From positions 1-64,000 of the forward strand of contig NZ_FUYK01000009.1 in the NCBI RefSeq assembly GCF_900167955.1: 64,000 nucleotides of DNA. The letters run 5' to 3'. The notes under the pieces were generated by a model, which saw only the letters and a list, made by a program, of their open reading frames with translations, ran no database searches and was not told the origin of the DNA. This document shows positions 52,902-62,180 of the stretch, one piece after another; within the stretch, counting starts at the first letter, position 1; the number at the start of each line of letters is the position of its first letter. The translations under genes and the position numbers were made by a program. The DNA is from Candidatus Nitrosotalea bavarica. Lineage in GTDB: Archaea; Thermoproteota; Nitrososphaeria; Nitrososphaerales; Nitrosopumilaceae.

Positions 52902-53957
52902 ATGGATGTTACAGAAAAAATTAGATTAGTAACTAGAGAACCTACGGAAGAAGTAGTAACTCAAGAAGAGTTATTGAACCTGTTTAACACCAATATACAT
53001 CCCAAACACTACATTGGCCTTGAGATATCTGGCTTCATGCATTTGGGAAGTTTGATACTTACTGGATTTAAAATAAATGATTTTATCAAAGCTGGAGTCA
53101 AGTGTACAGTATTTTTGGCAGACTGGCATACTTACCTAAATAACAAACTTGGAGGAGATTGGGAAAAAATACGAATGGTATCAAAATACTATGCTGATGC
53201 ATTCAAGATGTTTTGTCCCGGAGTTGAGATTGTTGAAGGTTCACAACTTTATGAATCAAGAAGAGGTTATTGGTTGGATCTTGTTAAATTTTCAAAGAAT
53301 ATGTCACTTGAGCGTACTATGCGTTCACTTACAATTATGGGAAGAAGTACCGAGAAAGATAAGATCGATCTTGGTCAACTTTTCTACCCTCCAATGCAAG
53401 CTGTTGATATTCATACAATGGATTTGGATATAGTACATGCAGGAATGGATCAAAGAAAGATCCATATGCTTGTCAGAGAGATCTTTCCAAAAATGAAGTG
53501 GAAGGTACCAGTTGCAGTTCATCATCATATTCTTGCAGGACTTGGCGAGCCAGAAACTGCGCAAGATTCGGATTCGGACTTTGTAGCAAGTAAGATGAGT
53601 AAATCAAAATCAGCATCAGGAATATTTGTTCATGACATAGATGAAGAGATTAATTCAAAATTTAAGAAAGCTTGGTGTCCAGAAGGAATTATAGATAAAA
53701 ATCCTGTACTTGAAATATCAAAATATATTATCTTTCATGAATTCAACGAAGTTATTGTAGAACGTCCAGCTAAATTTGGCGGAAATGTTACCTATACATC
53801 TTATCAAGATTTAGAAGGAGATTTTGCTCAGAAAAAATTGCATCCATCAGATCTAAAAACTACAGTCTCCAAATATGTCACCGACATAATTAGACCAATA
53901 AGAGAAAAAATTGTCTTAACAGATGAACTTTCTGAGGCAATAAAGAAAACTACTTGA
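52902..53957 (+). CDS. tyrS: Tyrosyl-tRNA synthetase (archaeal type)
   Basis: The 351-residue class I synthetase has HLGSL as its HIGH motif, a tyrosine pocket (LADWHTYLNNKLGG, QVxD-like MDLDIVHAGMDQRKIHML) and KMSKS intact (ASKMSKSKSASG). It loads tyrosine on tRNA. It converges with the oxidoreductase gene, overlapping by 8 nt. Confidence 0.94.
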   Translation: MDVTEKIRLVTREPTEEVVTQEELLNLFNTNIHPKHYIGLEISGFMHLGSLILTGFKINDFIKAGVKCTVFLADWHTYLNNKLGGDWEKIRMVSKYYADAFKMFCPGVEIVEGSQLYESRRGYWLDLVKFSKNMSLERTMRSLTIMGRSTEKDKIDLGQLFYPPMQAVDIHTMDLDIVHAGMDQRKIHMLVREIFPKMKWKVPVAVHHHILAGLGEPETAQDSDSDFVASKMSKSKSASGIFVHDIDEEINSKFKKAWCPEGIIDKNPVLEISKYIIFHEFNEVIVERPAKFGGNVTYTSYQDLEGDFAQKKLHPSDLKTTVSKYVTDIIRPIREKIVLTDELSEAIKKTT

Positions 53958-54930
53958 GACTTGGTCTTACTTTCTTTGAAAATAGTGATAACATCTCAAG
54001 TGATTTTGATAATCCTATAAAGTTGACAATAAAGTAATTTATTCCAATTTTTAGATATTGTTGTAGATGATCGCTTACTTGATCAGGGGTACCTAATGCG
54101 ATACTATCCTTTGAACGAATGATAAATTCTGCGATAGATTCATTTTTCTTTTTTAGTTTAGATATAATATCTTTAACATCATCATTATCTTTTCCAACCA
54201 AGACTCGTAACAATACAGAGTTTTCTATTTCTTCATGATTTCTTTTAATTAATTTACAATTCTCTTTTAGAAGTTTTATTTTTTCTTCTAAAATATCGGG
54301 TGTACCAAAAGGATGATTATATCTCGTAGCATGTCTTGCAGCAACCTTCATGAGTTTTTTTCCTGCCCCACCTACCATAATCGTAGGATAAGGTTTCTGT
54401 ATTGGTTTTGGATTACAGATGGCATTTTTGATAGAATAGTGTTTTCCTTTGAAGCTTGATTTTTGATTTTGCCACATTTTTTTTATTATGATAAGAGATT
54501 CATCAAGCTGTTCAATTCGTGTTACTGGATCATCAAATTTGTATCCATAGGAATTGTATTCGTATTCAAACCAACCAGCCCCTATACCAAACTCTAGTCT
54601 TCCATTACTGATTGCATCAAGTGTAGATGTCATTTTTGCCAAAAGAGATGGATGTCTATAGGAATTGCATGTAACTACCTGTCCTATTCTGAGTTTTGAT
54701 GTTATTGAGCAAATAGCAGAAAGAAGTGTATAGGCTTCAAAAAAAGTTTCAGTACGATTATCTGAAGGATGTGGAATAAAGTGATCATAAACATATCCTG
54801 CATCAAATCCAAGTTTTTCTGCAGTTAATGCAACATTTTTTGAAAATAGAAATTGTTCATATGGATTATTTGTAGGAAATTCATCTAGCCATCCTTGTGG
54901 CAAGGTAAGTCCCATCTGGACTGATGTCAT
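53950..54930 (-). CDS. LLM-class F420-dependent oxidoreductase
   Basis: The 326-residue TIM-barrel protein of the luciferase-like family has LSAICSITSKLRIGQVVTCNSYRHP and GRLEFGIGAGWFEYEY, typical of F420-dependent reductases. It may use F420H2 on an unknown substrate; Mer-like methylene-tetrahydromethanopterin reductases share the fold. It starts 1 nt after cobJ, implying co-transcription. Confidence 0.82.
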   Translation of the reverse strand: MTSVQMGLTLPQGWLDEFPTNNPYEQFLFSKNVALTAEKLGFDAGYVYDHFIPHPSDNRTETFFEAYTLLSAICSITSKLRIGQVVTCNSYRHPSLLAKMTSTLDAISNGRLEFGIGAGWFEYEYNSYGYKFDDPVTRIEQLDESLIIIKKMWQNQKSSFKGKHYSIKNAICNPKPIQKPYPTIMVGGAGKKLMKVAARHATRYNHPFGTPDILEEKIKLLKENCKLIKRNHEEIENSVLLRVLVGKDNDDVKDIISKLKKKNESIAEFIIRSKDSIALGTPDQVSDHLQQYLKIGINYFIVNFIGLSKSLEMLSLFSKKVRPSLK

Positions 54931-54931
54931 A

Positions 54932-55720
54932 CTATTTTCTAGTCTGTTGCGGTTCTACAATATTATATTTGGACGTATAACCACGGGGGTTTATCATCAA
55001 GCCTTTATACATGTAAGTCGAGGAGTTTCCAATTATTACAGTAGTAATCATACCAAGCTTGTCATTGTGTTCTTCCATGTTTTCCAAGTCTGTTAAAACA
55101 ACTTCTTCAGATTCTCTAAATGCCCCTTTTACAATTGCTACTGGTGTATTGGGTAATCTATATTTTAAAAGAATTTTCCTTGTATCTTGTAATTGATGAA
55201 TTCTTTTTTTGCTTGCAGGATTGTATATTACAATAACAAAATCACCCTGAGCTGCTGCTTCAACTCTTTTTGTTATAATTTCCCAAGGAACAAGCAGATC
55301 ACTCATGCTTACCACAGCAAAATCTGTCATGAGAGGAGAGCCAACTAGCGCTGCACAAGAATTAAGTGATGAAACACCTGGAACTATTTCAACATTAAGA
55401 CCAGCCTTTCTGTCCCAACCCTCTTCTGCTAGAATCTCATAGATTAAACCAGCCATTCCGTATATTCCAGGATCTCCACTGGATACAAGTGAAACTATTT
55501 TTCCAGATTTTGCAAGATCAATGCATTGATGCGCTCTTTCTACTTCTTGTGTCATTGCATATCTATGAACTTCTTTGCCTTCTATTAGATCTGCAACCAA
55601 GTTAACATATGTCTCATATCCAACAATTGTATCACTTTCTTCAATTGCTTGCTTTGCTCGAAAAGTCATATGATCATGATGACCTGGTCCTACACCTACG
55701 ATAAACAGTTTACCGGTCAT
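54932..55720 (-). CDS. cobJ: Precorrin-3B (cobalt-factor III) C17-methyltransferase
   Basis: The 262-residue SAM methyltransferase has FIVGVGPGHHDHMT, the SSGDPGIYGMAGLIYE site and EIVPGVSSLN, diagnostic of CobJ/CbiH. It contracts the corrin ring in cobalamin synthesis. The other cob genes are not in the window. It is upstream of the F420-type oxidoreductase. Confidence 0.92.
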   Translation of the reverse strand: MTGKLFIVGVGPGHHDHMTFRAKQAIEESDTIVGYETYVNLVADLIEGKEVHRYAMTQEVERAHQCIDLAKSGKIVSLVSSGDPGIYGMAGLIYEILAEEGWDRKAGLNVEIVPGVSSLNSCAALVGSPLMTDFAVVSMSDLLVPWEIITKRVEAAAQGDFVIVIYNPASKKRIHQLQDTRKILLKYRLPNTPVAIVKGAFRESEEVVLTDLENMEEHNDKLGMITTVIIGNSSTYMYKGLMINPRGYTSKYNIVEPQQTRK

Positions 55721-55766
55721 TCAAACTTATGATATTTTCAAAGTAAATTTATCCCTTTTCATGATT

Positions 55767-57215
55767 TTATGGATTGTCTATGATTGGACAATCAAGGATG
55801 TAATTCTTGTCAAGAACTGATGCCTCTTGCACTGTTATTTCTCCAGATGATATTTCATAGTCAATGTCATTTTTATTTTCTAGAATTTTTGCATTATGAG
55901 GATCATTCCAAGTTATTATTGAGACTTTACAAATAGGACTGTAAGTAGAATCACCTGGTTGTGCACTAGATATTCCTTCTTGGTAACCAAATGGTCCAGC
56001 ACCTTGTAAACCATTAGCAAAGTGATAGAGATCTCTTGAAGATGATTCAAGAATTGAAAGTGAAGGTACATTTTGAATTTTCATAGTCTGGGTAGGTCCT
56101 TCAGGAGTTCCTGAAGTTATGATATAGTATATTGTTTTTCCATCAGGACCCCATCCCCTGTGTCCTACAAAGGTAGCTGTCATGTTATCCATATTGATGT
56201 CAAGTACTTGTCCACCAAGATATGATGTCTGATCTGACAAGACTTTGTTGGTTCTTACATTCAATGCGCCATTATCCCATATTATCTCCGGAGTATTCAT
56301 AATTGTATCAGTCACAACCAATCTTATTTTTCCTGTCATGTTTGCATCAAGAATTGCTTGTGTAGAATTAAGAATGAATGGTCCCCGTCCTATATTCCAA
56401 GATACTTCAACCACTTTGCTTAATGGACTATATTGTTTGTCAGAGGGTGTAAATGATAACACATCATCTTGATAGCCATCTGTTCCATTACCAGTAATTC
56501 CATTTGTAAAGACAAACATGTTACCAAATGATATTAGCGGAGCATGGGCCAAGACGGGAGAAAGATGAACTTTCCAGTTTTGTTTGTCTGAAATAGTATT
56601 AGCAACAAGTTCGTTGCTTGAATCTGTTATTATATAGTAAACAGTTTTTCCGTTTACTATTCCTTCATGCATGGGTATCTGTACCGGAATAGTACTTTTT
56701 ACAAGTTTTATGGTATAATTCTCAGTTGGTAGTGGTGTAGTCTGACCTACTTCAGGGGTTATTACTCTTATCCAACCGTCTACACTTACAGTTGCAGTAA
56801 ATTGACTAGAATTTGTAGAATGAAGACCGATAGCAGAACCTGTGAAATCTAAACTGCCGCTATTTGAATTTGAATCAATTGTTGTTAGAGCATAAAATGT
56901 ATTGTTATCTACTGTCCAAATTGGTTGACCTTTTGAATCACTCTTATCGATTTGATGTAAAACAACAATTTGAACTGGTTGACTTGAGCTATATGTAATT
57001 GAACCATGATAAATAGAACCGCTGTTTGGCGGCAAGATTATTGCCATCTGTTCTGTATTATGACCAAGTCCAGGATCTTGTGATGATGTAATTGTTTGAG
57101 TAAACTGAATTTTTTTTGTTGAACCTGCATTGGCAAGTTGATTGTTAAGTAATGGAATAGAAATTATCAGAACTCCAACTATTGCCATAATTGATAAAAG
57201 CAGGAGTCTATTCAT
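55767..57215 (-). CDS. Secreted protein with duplicated domain
   Basis: The 482-residue product has a signal segment (residues 3-30). It carries two repeats (about 188-320 and 358-475) that both start with NGKTVYYIITDSS- or DGKTIYYIITSGT-like text and share GYQxxxxSxxPxDxxYSPLxKVxxxxW. It is probably extracellular or attached. The repeat family is not known to me by name. No C-terminal anchor was seen. Confidence 0.65.
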   Translation of the reverse strand: MNRLLLLSIMAIVGVLIISIPLLNNQLANAGSTKKIQFTQTITSSQDPGLGHNTEQMAIILPPNSGSIYHGSITYSSSQPVQIVVLHQIDKSDSKGQPIWTVDNNTFYALTTIDSNSNSGSLDFTGSAIGLHSTNSSQFTATVSVDGWIRVITPEVGQTTPLPTENYTIKLVKSTIPVQIPMHEGIVNGKTVYYIITDSSNELVANTISDKQNWKVHLSPVLAHAPLISFGNMFVFTNGITGNGTDGYQDDVLSFTPSDKQYSPLSKVVEVSWNIGRGPFILNSTQAILDANMTGKIRLVVTDTIMNTPEIIWDNGALNVRTNKVLSDQTSYLGGQVLDINMDNMTATFVGHRGWGPDGKTIYYIITSGTPEGPTQTMKIQNVPSLSILESSSRDLYHFANGLQGAGPFGYQEGISSAQPGDSTYSPICKVSIITWNDPHNAKILENKNDIDYEISSGEITVQEASVLDKNYILDCPIIDNP

Positions 57216-57265
57216 ACGCTCTCAATATTCAATTTACATAAATATGCTTTTAGAAATAACTTTGC

Positions 57266-58663
57266 CTATTTTCCAAGTTCAAACTCATCATGTAATGCCT
57301 GTACTGCTACATTACAGTCAGAATCTTTGACTACAAAAGCAAGATTAAGCTCAGAAGAACCTTGTGCTATCATTATTACATTTATGCCTTTTTTTGCTAC
57401 AGCTGTAAATACTTTGGAAGCAACTCCTGCCATTCCCCTCATTCCAGAACCTATGAGGGCAATTATGGATACATCCACTGTAACATCCACTTTTTTTATG
57501 ATCTTTCCAAGCAGGTTCATTTCAAGTGCATTTACTGCTTTATCCAAATCATTCTTTTTTACAATTATCGATATAGATGATTCTGATGGACTTTGAGATA
57601 TCATCATTATGTTAATTCCTTCTTTTGCAAGAATAGAAAATATTGTTGCTGCAGTACCCGGAGCACCAACCATACTTCCACCTCGAACATCAATGAGTCC
57701 AGTATGTCTAATTGTACTTACACACTTTACCATCTTTTGAGTATCAGCTTGTGGAGTAGCAGTAACTAGTGTACCAGAATTATCTACATTAAACGTATTT
57801 CGTATACGTAAAGGAATTTTTTTTGTAACAAGTGGTTCAAGTGCTCTTGGATGAATATATTTTGCACCAAATAGTGCCATTTCCATTGCTTCAATATATG
57901 ATACTTCTTTGATTAGTTTAGCATTTTTTACAATTTTTGGATCAGTTGTCATCAAACCATCTACATCACTCATCAACCAAACTTCATCAGCCTTGATACT
58001 AGATGCGATAATTGTTGCCGTGTAATCAGAACCCCCTCTACCAAATGTAGTTATGTTACCATGTTGATCTGCACCAGCAAATCCTCCAATTACTGGCATG
58101 ATCTTTTTTTGCAAGAGATTTTCTACGGTATGAGAAACATGTAGTCGTGTAGTGTCCATAAGGGGTTTTGCTCCTCCAAAATTAGAATCTGTAACTATTC
58201 CTACATCTTTCCCTGTCATAGGTACCGCTTTCACACCTATTTCATTTAATGTAAAAGTAATCAAATTGATGGATAATCTCTCACCAAATGAGATCAAGTA
58301 ATCAGAAGATCGTGGTGTGACTTCTCCAAGTAGTAGCATTCCATGTAATAGATCTTGAAGTTCATCAAGATCTGTTTTCATCTTATCTAGTAATTCTTTT
58401 TTTATCTTTGAATTCTTTACACATTGATTTGCAATATCAATATGCATTTTGATAATTTTTTTTACAAGTGAGTTTGCAGCTTCTTTATTTCTGTTTTGAA
58501 TTAAATTTGTTATTCGGATTAAATCGTCGGTAACTCCACTTATGGCAGAAAACACTGGAATTATTTTATGTTCCTTTGTTAGTTTTTTTATTAGACTTGC
58601 AACGTTTCGTATATTTTGTGGAGAGGAAACAGAGGTTCCTCCAAATTTTAGAACAAGTTTCAA
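57266..58663 (-). CDS. lysC: Aspartate kinase
   Basis: The 465-residue enzyme has KFGGTSVSSP at the start, FGERLS, and GRGGSDYTATIIA, with two ACT domains (about 320-465) that allow amino-acid feedback. It starts the aspartate family of amino acids. It lies 36 nt after the PCNA gene, read the same way. Confidence 0.94.
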   Translation of the reverse strand: MKLVLKFGGTSVSSPQNIRNVASLIKKLTKEHKIIPVFSAISGVTDDLIRITNLIQNRNKEAANSLVKKIIKMHIDIANQCVKNSKIKKELLDKMKTDLDELQDLLHGMLLLGEVTPRSSDYLISFGERLSINLITFTLNEIGVKAVPMTGKDVGIVTDSNFGGAKPLMDTTRLHVSHTVENLLQKKIMPVIGGFAGADQHGNITTFGRGGSDYTATIIASSIKADEVWLMSDVDGLMTTDPKIVKNAKLIKEVSYIEAMEMALFGAKYIHPRALEPLVTKKIPLRIRNTFNVDNSGTLVTATPQADTQKMVKCVSTIRHTGLIDVRGGSMVGAPGTAATIFSILAKEGINIMMISQSPSESSISIIVKKNDLDKAVNALEMNLLGKIIKKVDVTVDVSIIALIGSGMRGMAGVASKVFTAVAKKGINVIMIAQGSSELNLAFVVKDSDCNVAVQALHDEFELGK

Positions 58664-58699
58664 ATCAGTATAACCTCGCCCTATTATCCTTAAAATCTT

Positions 58700-59446
58700 T
58701 TAACTTTCAACTCTAGGAGCAAGGTAAAAGTGAATTCTTCCAATGTTTGCAACCTTAAATTCTAATCTGAGTGGCATTTTACTTGAAAATTCACAAACTA
58801 CGGTGCCTGCAACCGTACCTACCGCTTTTACTATACTATTGAGATATTCCAAGCTATAGGTTGCGTTGCTATCTTCCTTGACTTCAATCTCTGGTATTTC
58901 AGGCATCCCTTTTTCAAGTGTTATAATTGCCTCACCAGAATCACCGCGTCCTGAAAATTCTGCTTTTGTAGGAGTAGCATTAATTGAGAGATATTCTGAT
59001 ACTACTTGGATATCACCAAGTATTTTATCAAATTCTCCAGATGTAACTCCCACTTTTGCATTGTAAGTAATTTTTGGGAGTGGTGTATCGGTTGCTGAAC
59101 TTTCAATTAATCTCATCTTGTATTTTTTATTTTTACCTATTGTAACAAGTAAAAGATTATCTTCAGAAATGCTAATTTCTATATTGTCTTTTTTATCAGC
59201 TCTTTTGATCAATTTTGAAAACTCGTCTATTCTGACTCCAAACTTAACATCCTGATCACAAACATATTTTTCAAATGCAGAATTAGGCCAAGCAATATCG
59301 ATTAGTGCTACATGTGATGGATCCATACCCCTAAAAGCAATTCCTTCACCTGTTGCTTCAAATGTAGCTTCCTCAACTAGAGTTGATATGGCTGATATGA
59401 CAGCTTTCCATTCTTCAGAACCTCCAGTCTTTGCAGAAAATACCAA
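58700..59446 (-). CDS. pcn: Proliferating cell nuclear antigen (sliding clamp)
   Basis: The 248-residue clamp has AISTLVEEATFEATGEGIAFRGMDPSHVALI and the C-terminal FYLAPRVES segment. It rings DNA and holds polymerase and other replication enzymes. The start is TTG 59446. It follows TFS by 35 nt in the RpoL-TFS-PCNA cluster. Confidence 0.94.
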   Translation of the reverse strand: MVFSAKTGGSEEWKAVISAISTLVEEATFEATGEGIAFRGMDPSHVALIDIAWPNSAFEKYVCDQDVKFGVRIDEFSKLIKRADKKDNIEISISEDNLLLVTIGKNKKYKMRLIESSATDTPLPKITYNAKVGVTSGEFDKILGDIQVVSEYLSINATPTKAEFSGRGDSGEAIITLEKGMPEIPEIEVKEDSNATYSLEYLNSIVKAVGTVAGTVVCEFSSKMPLRLEFKVANIGRIHFYLAPRVES

Positions 59447-59481
59447 ACTTACTCAGATCTCCAGAATGTTCAAGTTAAACC

Positions 59482-59796
59482 TTATGCGTAGTTGCGCCAA
59501 GTATAGCTACATTTAACACATCGATAAAACTGGGTGGTAGGTTCATCTGCACTTCTTGTCTGAAGCATCCACCAAACAGCTTCATTATGTCCGCACTTTT
59601 CACATTCGATCTTAATTGTTGGTAATGCCTCTTTCATTTCTTTTTCATCCAAAGAGATGATTGAGGGAGCAATTTCATTTTTTACTTCTTTTGTTATCTT
59701 GTTTCCTTTTTCACTATATCCGCATTTTGGACATACAAATTCAGAGTCAGAGCTATCTATCTTTAATCGAGCCTGACACTTGGGGCAGAATTTCAT
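59482..59796 (-). CDS. tfs: Transcription factor S (TFIIS-like)
   Basis: The 104-residue protein has two zinc ribbons: CPKCQARL to CPKCGY (residues 4-26) and CEKCGHNEA to CVKCSYTW, with the catalytic acidic pair in RSADEPTT. It restarts backtracked RNA polymerase by transcript cleavage. It directly follows rpoL. Confidence 0.94.
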   Translation of the reverse strand: MKFCPKCQARLKIDSSDSEFVCPKCGYSEKGNKITKEVKNEIAPSIISLDEKEMKEALPTIKIECEKCGHNEAVWWMLQTRSADEPTTQFYRCVKCSYTWRNYA

Positions 59797-60078
59797 TTAA
59801 ACACCCTTAATTTTAGAAAAAATTGCTTTTTTTAATTCATCAGTGTACTCTATAGCAGTCTTTGTTGCTTTCTCAATTTCCTTCACCGGATTTCCTTTTG
59901 AAGTATTTACTCGCATTGAGAGTTGTTTGGTCAATGGATGTTTCAAGACTACACCTGCAAACTCTACAGTCGGATCTTTGAGCATCTCATATTGGACTAT
60001 GTAAAGAGTGCTAATGTCTGATTTTCTTATGTCCAATTGAACCTCTTTTGGCGAAGATTTCTTCAGTTGAACATCCAT
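59797..60078 (-). CDS. rpoL: DNA-directed RNA polymerase subunit L
   Basis: The 93-residue protein has the RPB11-like fold: MLKDPTVEFAGVVLKHPLTKQLSMRVNT. ATG 60078 (MDVQLKK) is preferred to TTG 60087 because a TTTATATC element (60104-60111, minus strand) lies about 26-33 bp upstream. First gene of the cluster. Confidence 0.9.
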   Translation of the reverse strand: MDVQLKKSSPKEVQLDIRKSDISTLYIVQYEMLKDPTVEFAGVVLKHPLTKQLSMRVNTSKGNPVKEIEKATKTAIEYTDELKKAIFSKIKGV

Positions 60079-60121
60079 GTAAGTCAAAAAAATACTTATT
60101 GAGGATATAAACCATTACCAA

Positions 60122-60667
60122 TTGTTGACTAGCGATAAAAATGCAATAAGTGAAGTTTCTCTTGAGAAATCTCCTGATAAACCAAAAATAGATGATAACG
60201 TTGCTATAGACGTAAAATTCTCTATAACAGGAGCCTTCCGGGAAGCATTCAATGAGAAAAATTGGGAAAAAGCTTACAATAATCACGACAATGCCTTCAA
60301 GTTGCGATATGGGGTAAAGCTCCATACTAGTGGGCTTAGAAAGAAAGAGATTGGTAAGCCCATAGAGACGTACAAGAAAGTTGCCCTTTTTTGGACACGT
60401 AATCCAAAGCTGACTCAGATGGGAGAGAAGAAAGTTTGGGTACAGATATCCAAGAATTTCGAACCGTTCATTCCAAAAAATCAAGTGGATGCACAACAGT
60501 TGCTTCTTGATTTTGATGAAAAAATACAGTTCAATGCATCTGATCTTGGAGTTGGTAAACATAAGATAGGAGCTGAGATTCATGTGTCTTGGTTCAAACA
60601 TGATTATGCAGAACCATTTGATGAAACTGTAAACTCTAAGGAAATCGAGATCGAAGTTACCAAATAG
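60122..60667 (+). CDS. Conserved protein of unknown function
   Basis: The 181-residue protein starts at TTG 60122 or 60125. It is a soluble, Lys-rich, beta-type domain (VAIDVKFSITGAF, KKVWVQISKNFEPF, HKIGAEIHVSWF) with alternating strands. No membrane or enzyme motif. It is divergent from rpoL. Confidence 0.6.
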   Translation: MLTSDKNAISEVSLEKSPDKPKIDDNVAIDVKFSITGAFREAFNEKNWEKAYNNHDNAFKLRYGVKLHTSGLRKKEIGKPIETYKKVALFWTRNPKLTQMGEKKVWVQISKNFEPFIPKNQVDAQQLLLDFDEKIQFNASDLGVGKHKIGAEIHVSWFKHDYAEPFDETVNSKEIEIEVTK

Positions 60668-60696
60668 GATATAAATGGAATTATTGATGTATCGAT

Positions 60697-60852
60697 ATGG
60701 CAAAATTCGATGGAATTAGAGGACAAGAATTACTAGAAGTTGAAGACAAGTCAGAAAAAGAAGATCAGATAACCTTGATCTTCAAAGACAATAGGTTTCT
60801 CTTCATCAAACTAGAAAATGGCAAGATGGTAGCTAAATCAATACCAGAATAA
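60697..60852 (+). CDS. 51-aa acidic small protein
   Basis: A 51-codon frame from ATG 60697 encodes a charged, beta-type protein (KFDGIRGQELLEVED, ITLIFKDNRFLFIKLENGKMV). TATAAAT at 60670-60676 is about 25 bp upstream, supporting leaderless expression. It stops 1 nt before the convergent phosphatase stop. No family recognised. Confidence 0.6.
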   Translation: MAKFDGIRGQELLEVEDKSEKEDQITLIFKDNRFLFIKLENGKMVAKSIPE

Positions 60853-60853
60853 A

Positions 60854-61348
60854 CTACTTGTTAAGGAACTTGTAGTATAGACTGATTGCTATTTCTTGAG
60901 ATTCAGACTGGATAGAACCAGGTCTTTCTTTTCGTACTTTTTGTATAGCATCTTTTGCTGAAAGTTTATGATATTTTACAAGATAACAGGCAAGAATTGT
61001 ACCAGTTCTTCCAATGCCTGCAGCACAATGAACCATTACAGGTTCATTATTTTCAAGTCTATTTTGTATAAACTCAATTGCTTCATCAATTTGTTCCATA
61101 TCAGGTGCTGAGAAATCTTCTGTTGGAACATGAAGATATTTTACATTTTTTACCCATGATTCAGGAAGTGAGTTCTCAGTCATTGTAATAATAGATCTTA
61201 CTCCTTGTTTTTGTATCCAATCTATTTCAGAAAGAGAAGTAGGCATTCCACTTCCGGCTAACTTGTCATTAATCAACCAACTAAAATTAGTAGGTTTCTT
61301 TGCAATTTTGCCATGTACTTTTCTCCAAATATTTCCAGGTTTACTCAC
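60854..61348 (-). CDS. Dual-specificity-type protein phosphatase
   Basis: The 164-residue Cys-based phosphatase has the active loop HCAAGIGRTG with C108 and R114. D77 or D83 in PTEDFSAPD may be the general acid. It dephosphorylates Ser/Thr/Tyr or small phosphorylated substrates; RNA capping is not indicated. Confidence 0.87.
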   Translation of the reverse strand: MSKPGNIWRKVHGKIAKKPTNFSWLINDKLAGSGMPTSLSEIDWIQKQGVRSIITMTENSLPESWVKNVKYLHVPTEDFSAPDMEQIDEAIEFIQNRLENNEPVMVHCAAGIGRTGTILACYLVKYHKLSAKDAIQKVRKERPGSIQSESQEIAISLYYKFLNK

Positions 61349-61433
61349 AATATATCATAAGCAGAGGATCCATATATGTAGAAAACTAAGTAGAGAAATT
61401 AAAAATAATAAAAAGAGATTTTGATGTTAGGAC

Positions 61434-61733
61434 TTAATCGATTAGTTCGGTCCAACCCTTGACGAATATAGAGTTTCTGTAGAGTGGTACTGGTTGACCT
61501 ACAGTAAAGTCCATTGGTCTCATCCAAAAGATTGCTTTTGTTGGGCATACACCTATGCATGCACCATCTGAAATGCATCTCTCTGGATAAAATACAAATG
61601 CTTTACCTCTCTTCCAACCTTCTACTGGTTTTACTCTTAATACGTCTGGGCCTAGTGTTGTACAGATCTCTACGCAGAGTGCACAACCTATGCACATTTG
61701 TTCGCCTATATCTGGAATAATTCCGACTGGCAT
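61434..61733 (-). CDS. Seven-iron-type ferredoxin
   Basis: The 99-residue protein has CIGCALCVEIC (C14, C17, C20, C24) and CISDGACIGVCP (C53, C59, C63). The second motif has D56 where a Cys is usual, as in archaeal [3Fe-4S] sites such as Sulfolobus ferredoxin. It is thus likely an electron carrier with one [4Fe-4S] and one [3Fe-4S] cluster. TTATATTAA (about 61757-61765) is its TATA box. Confidence 0.85.
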   Translation of the reverse strand: MPVGIIPDIGEQMCIGCALCVEICTTLGPDVLRVKPVEGWKRGKAFVFYPERCISDGACIGVCPTKAIFWMRPMDFTVGQPVPLYRNSIFVKGWTELID

Positions 61734-61904
61734 GTTGTGTACTTCGAGAAAAGATCTTAATATAACTTGCTGAAAAATGCCATGTTATAACGGCGTTTGG
61801 AAATTTTATAACACCGTTAATTTGCGATCAGCTTATTCCAAATCTTTAGAATGAGAATTATCTGAACCGATGTTTTTTATAATTTATTATTAATCTAAAA
61901 TATC

Positions 61905-62180
61905 ATGGGAAGTAAAATTCATTGTGCGCATATTTTAGTTGAAAAACTAAGTATTGCACAAGATCTTAAGACAAGAATTGCAAAAGGTGAGAGTTTTGCA
62001 AATCTTGCCAAAGAATATTCAATAGATGTCTCAAAAAAGAGGGGTGGAGATCTTGGATTTTTTTCTAGAGGAGCTATGATATCAGAATTTGAAAAAGCGG
62101 CATTTGCACTGGAAAAAGGAAAAGTCTCAGATATTATAAAAACTCAGTTTGGATATCACATAATAAAAAGACTAGACTAG
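61905..62180 (+). CDS. Parvulin-type peptidyl-prolyl isomerase
   Basis: The 91-residue single-domain parvulin has AHILVE, GESFANLAKEYSID and GGDLGFFSRG, and GYHIIKRL at the end. It has no signal peptide, so it is cytoplasmic, as known for thaumarchaeal parvulins. TTTTTTATAATTT about 26 bp upstream supports the start. It overlaps the convergent RecA-like gene by 9 nt. Confidence 0.92.
   Translation: MGSKIHCAHILVEKLSIAQDLKTRIAKGESFANLAKEYSIDVSKKRGGDLGFFSRGAMISEFEKAAFALEKGKVSDIIKTQFGYHIIKRLD

Noticed and set aside
60011-60703. 230-codon minus-strand frame overlapping RpoL and the gene at 60122
   Set aside because: Antisense shadow; low-complexity hydrophobic translation in conflict with two better supported genes.
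61785-61818. Near-direct repeat TTATAACGGCG / TTATAACACCG with an AACGG/CCGTT hairpin
   Set aside because: Imperfect and short; no clear link to the ferredoxin or parvulin promoters.
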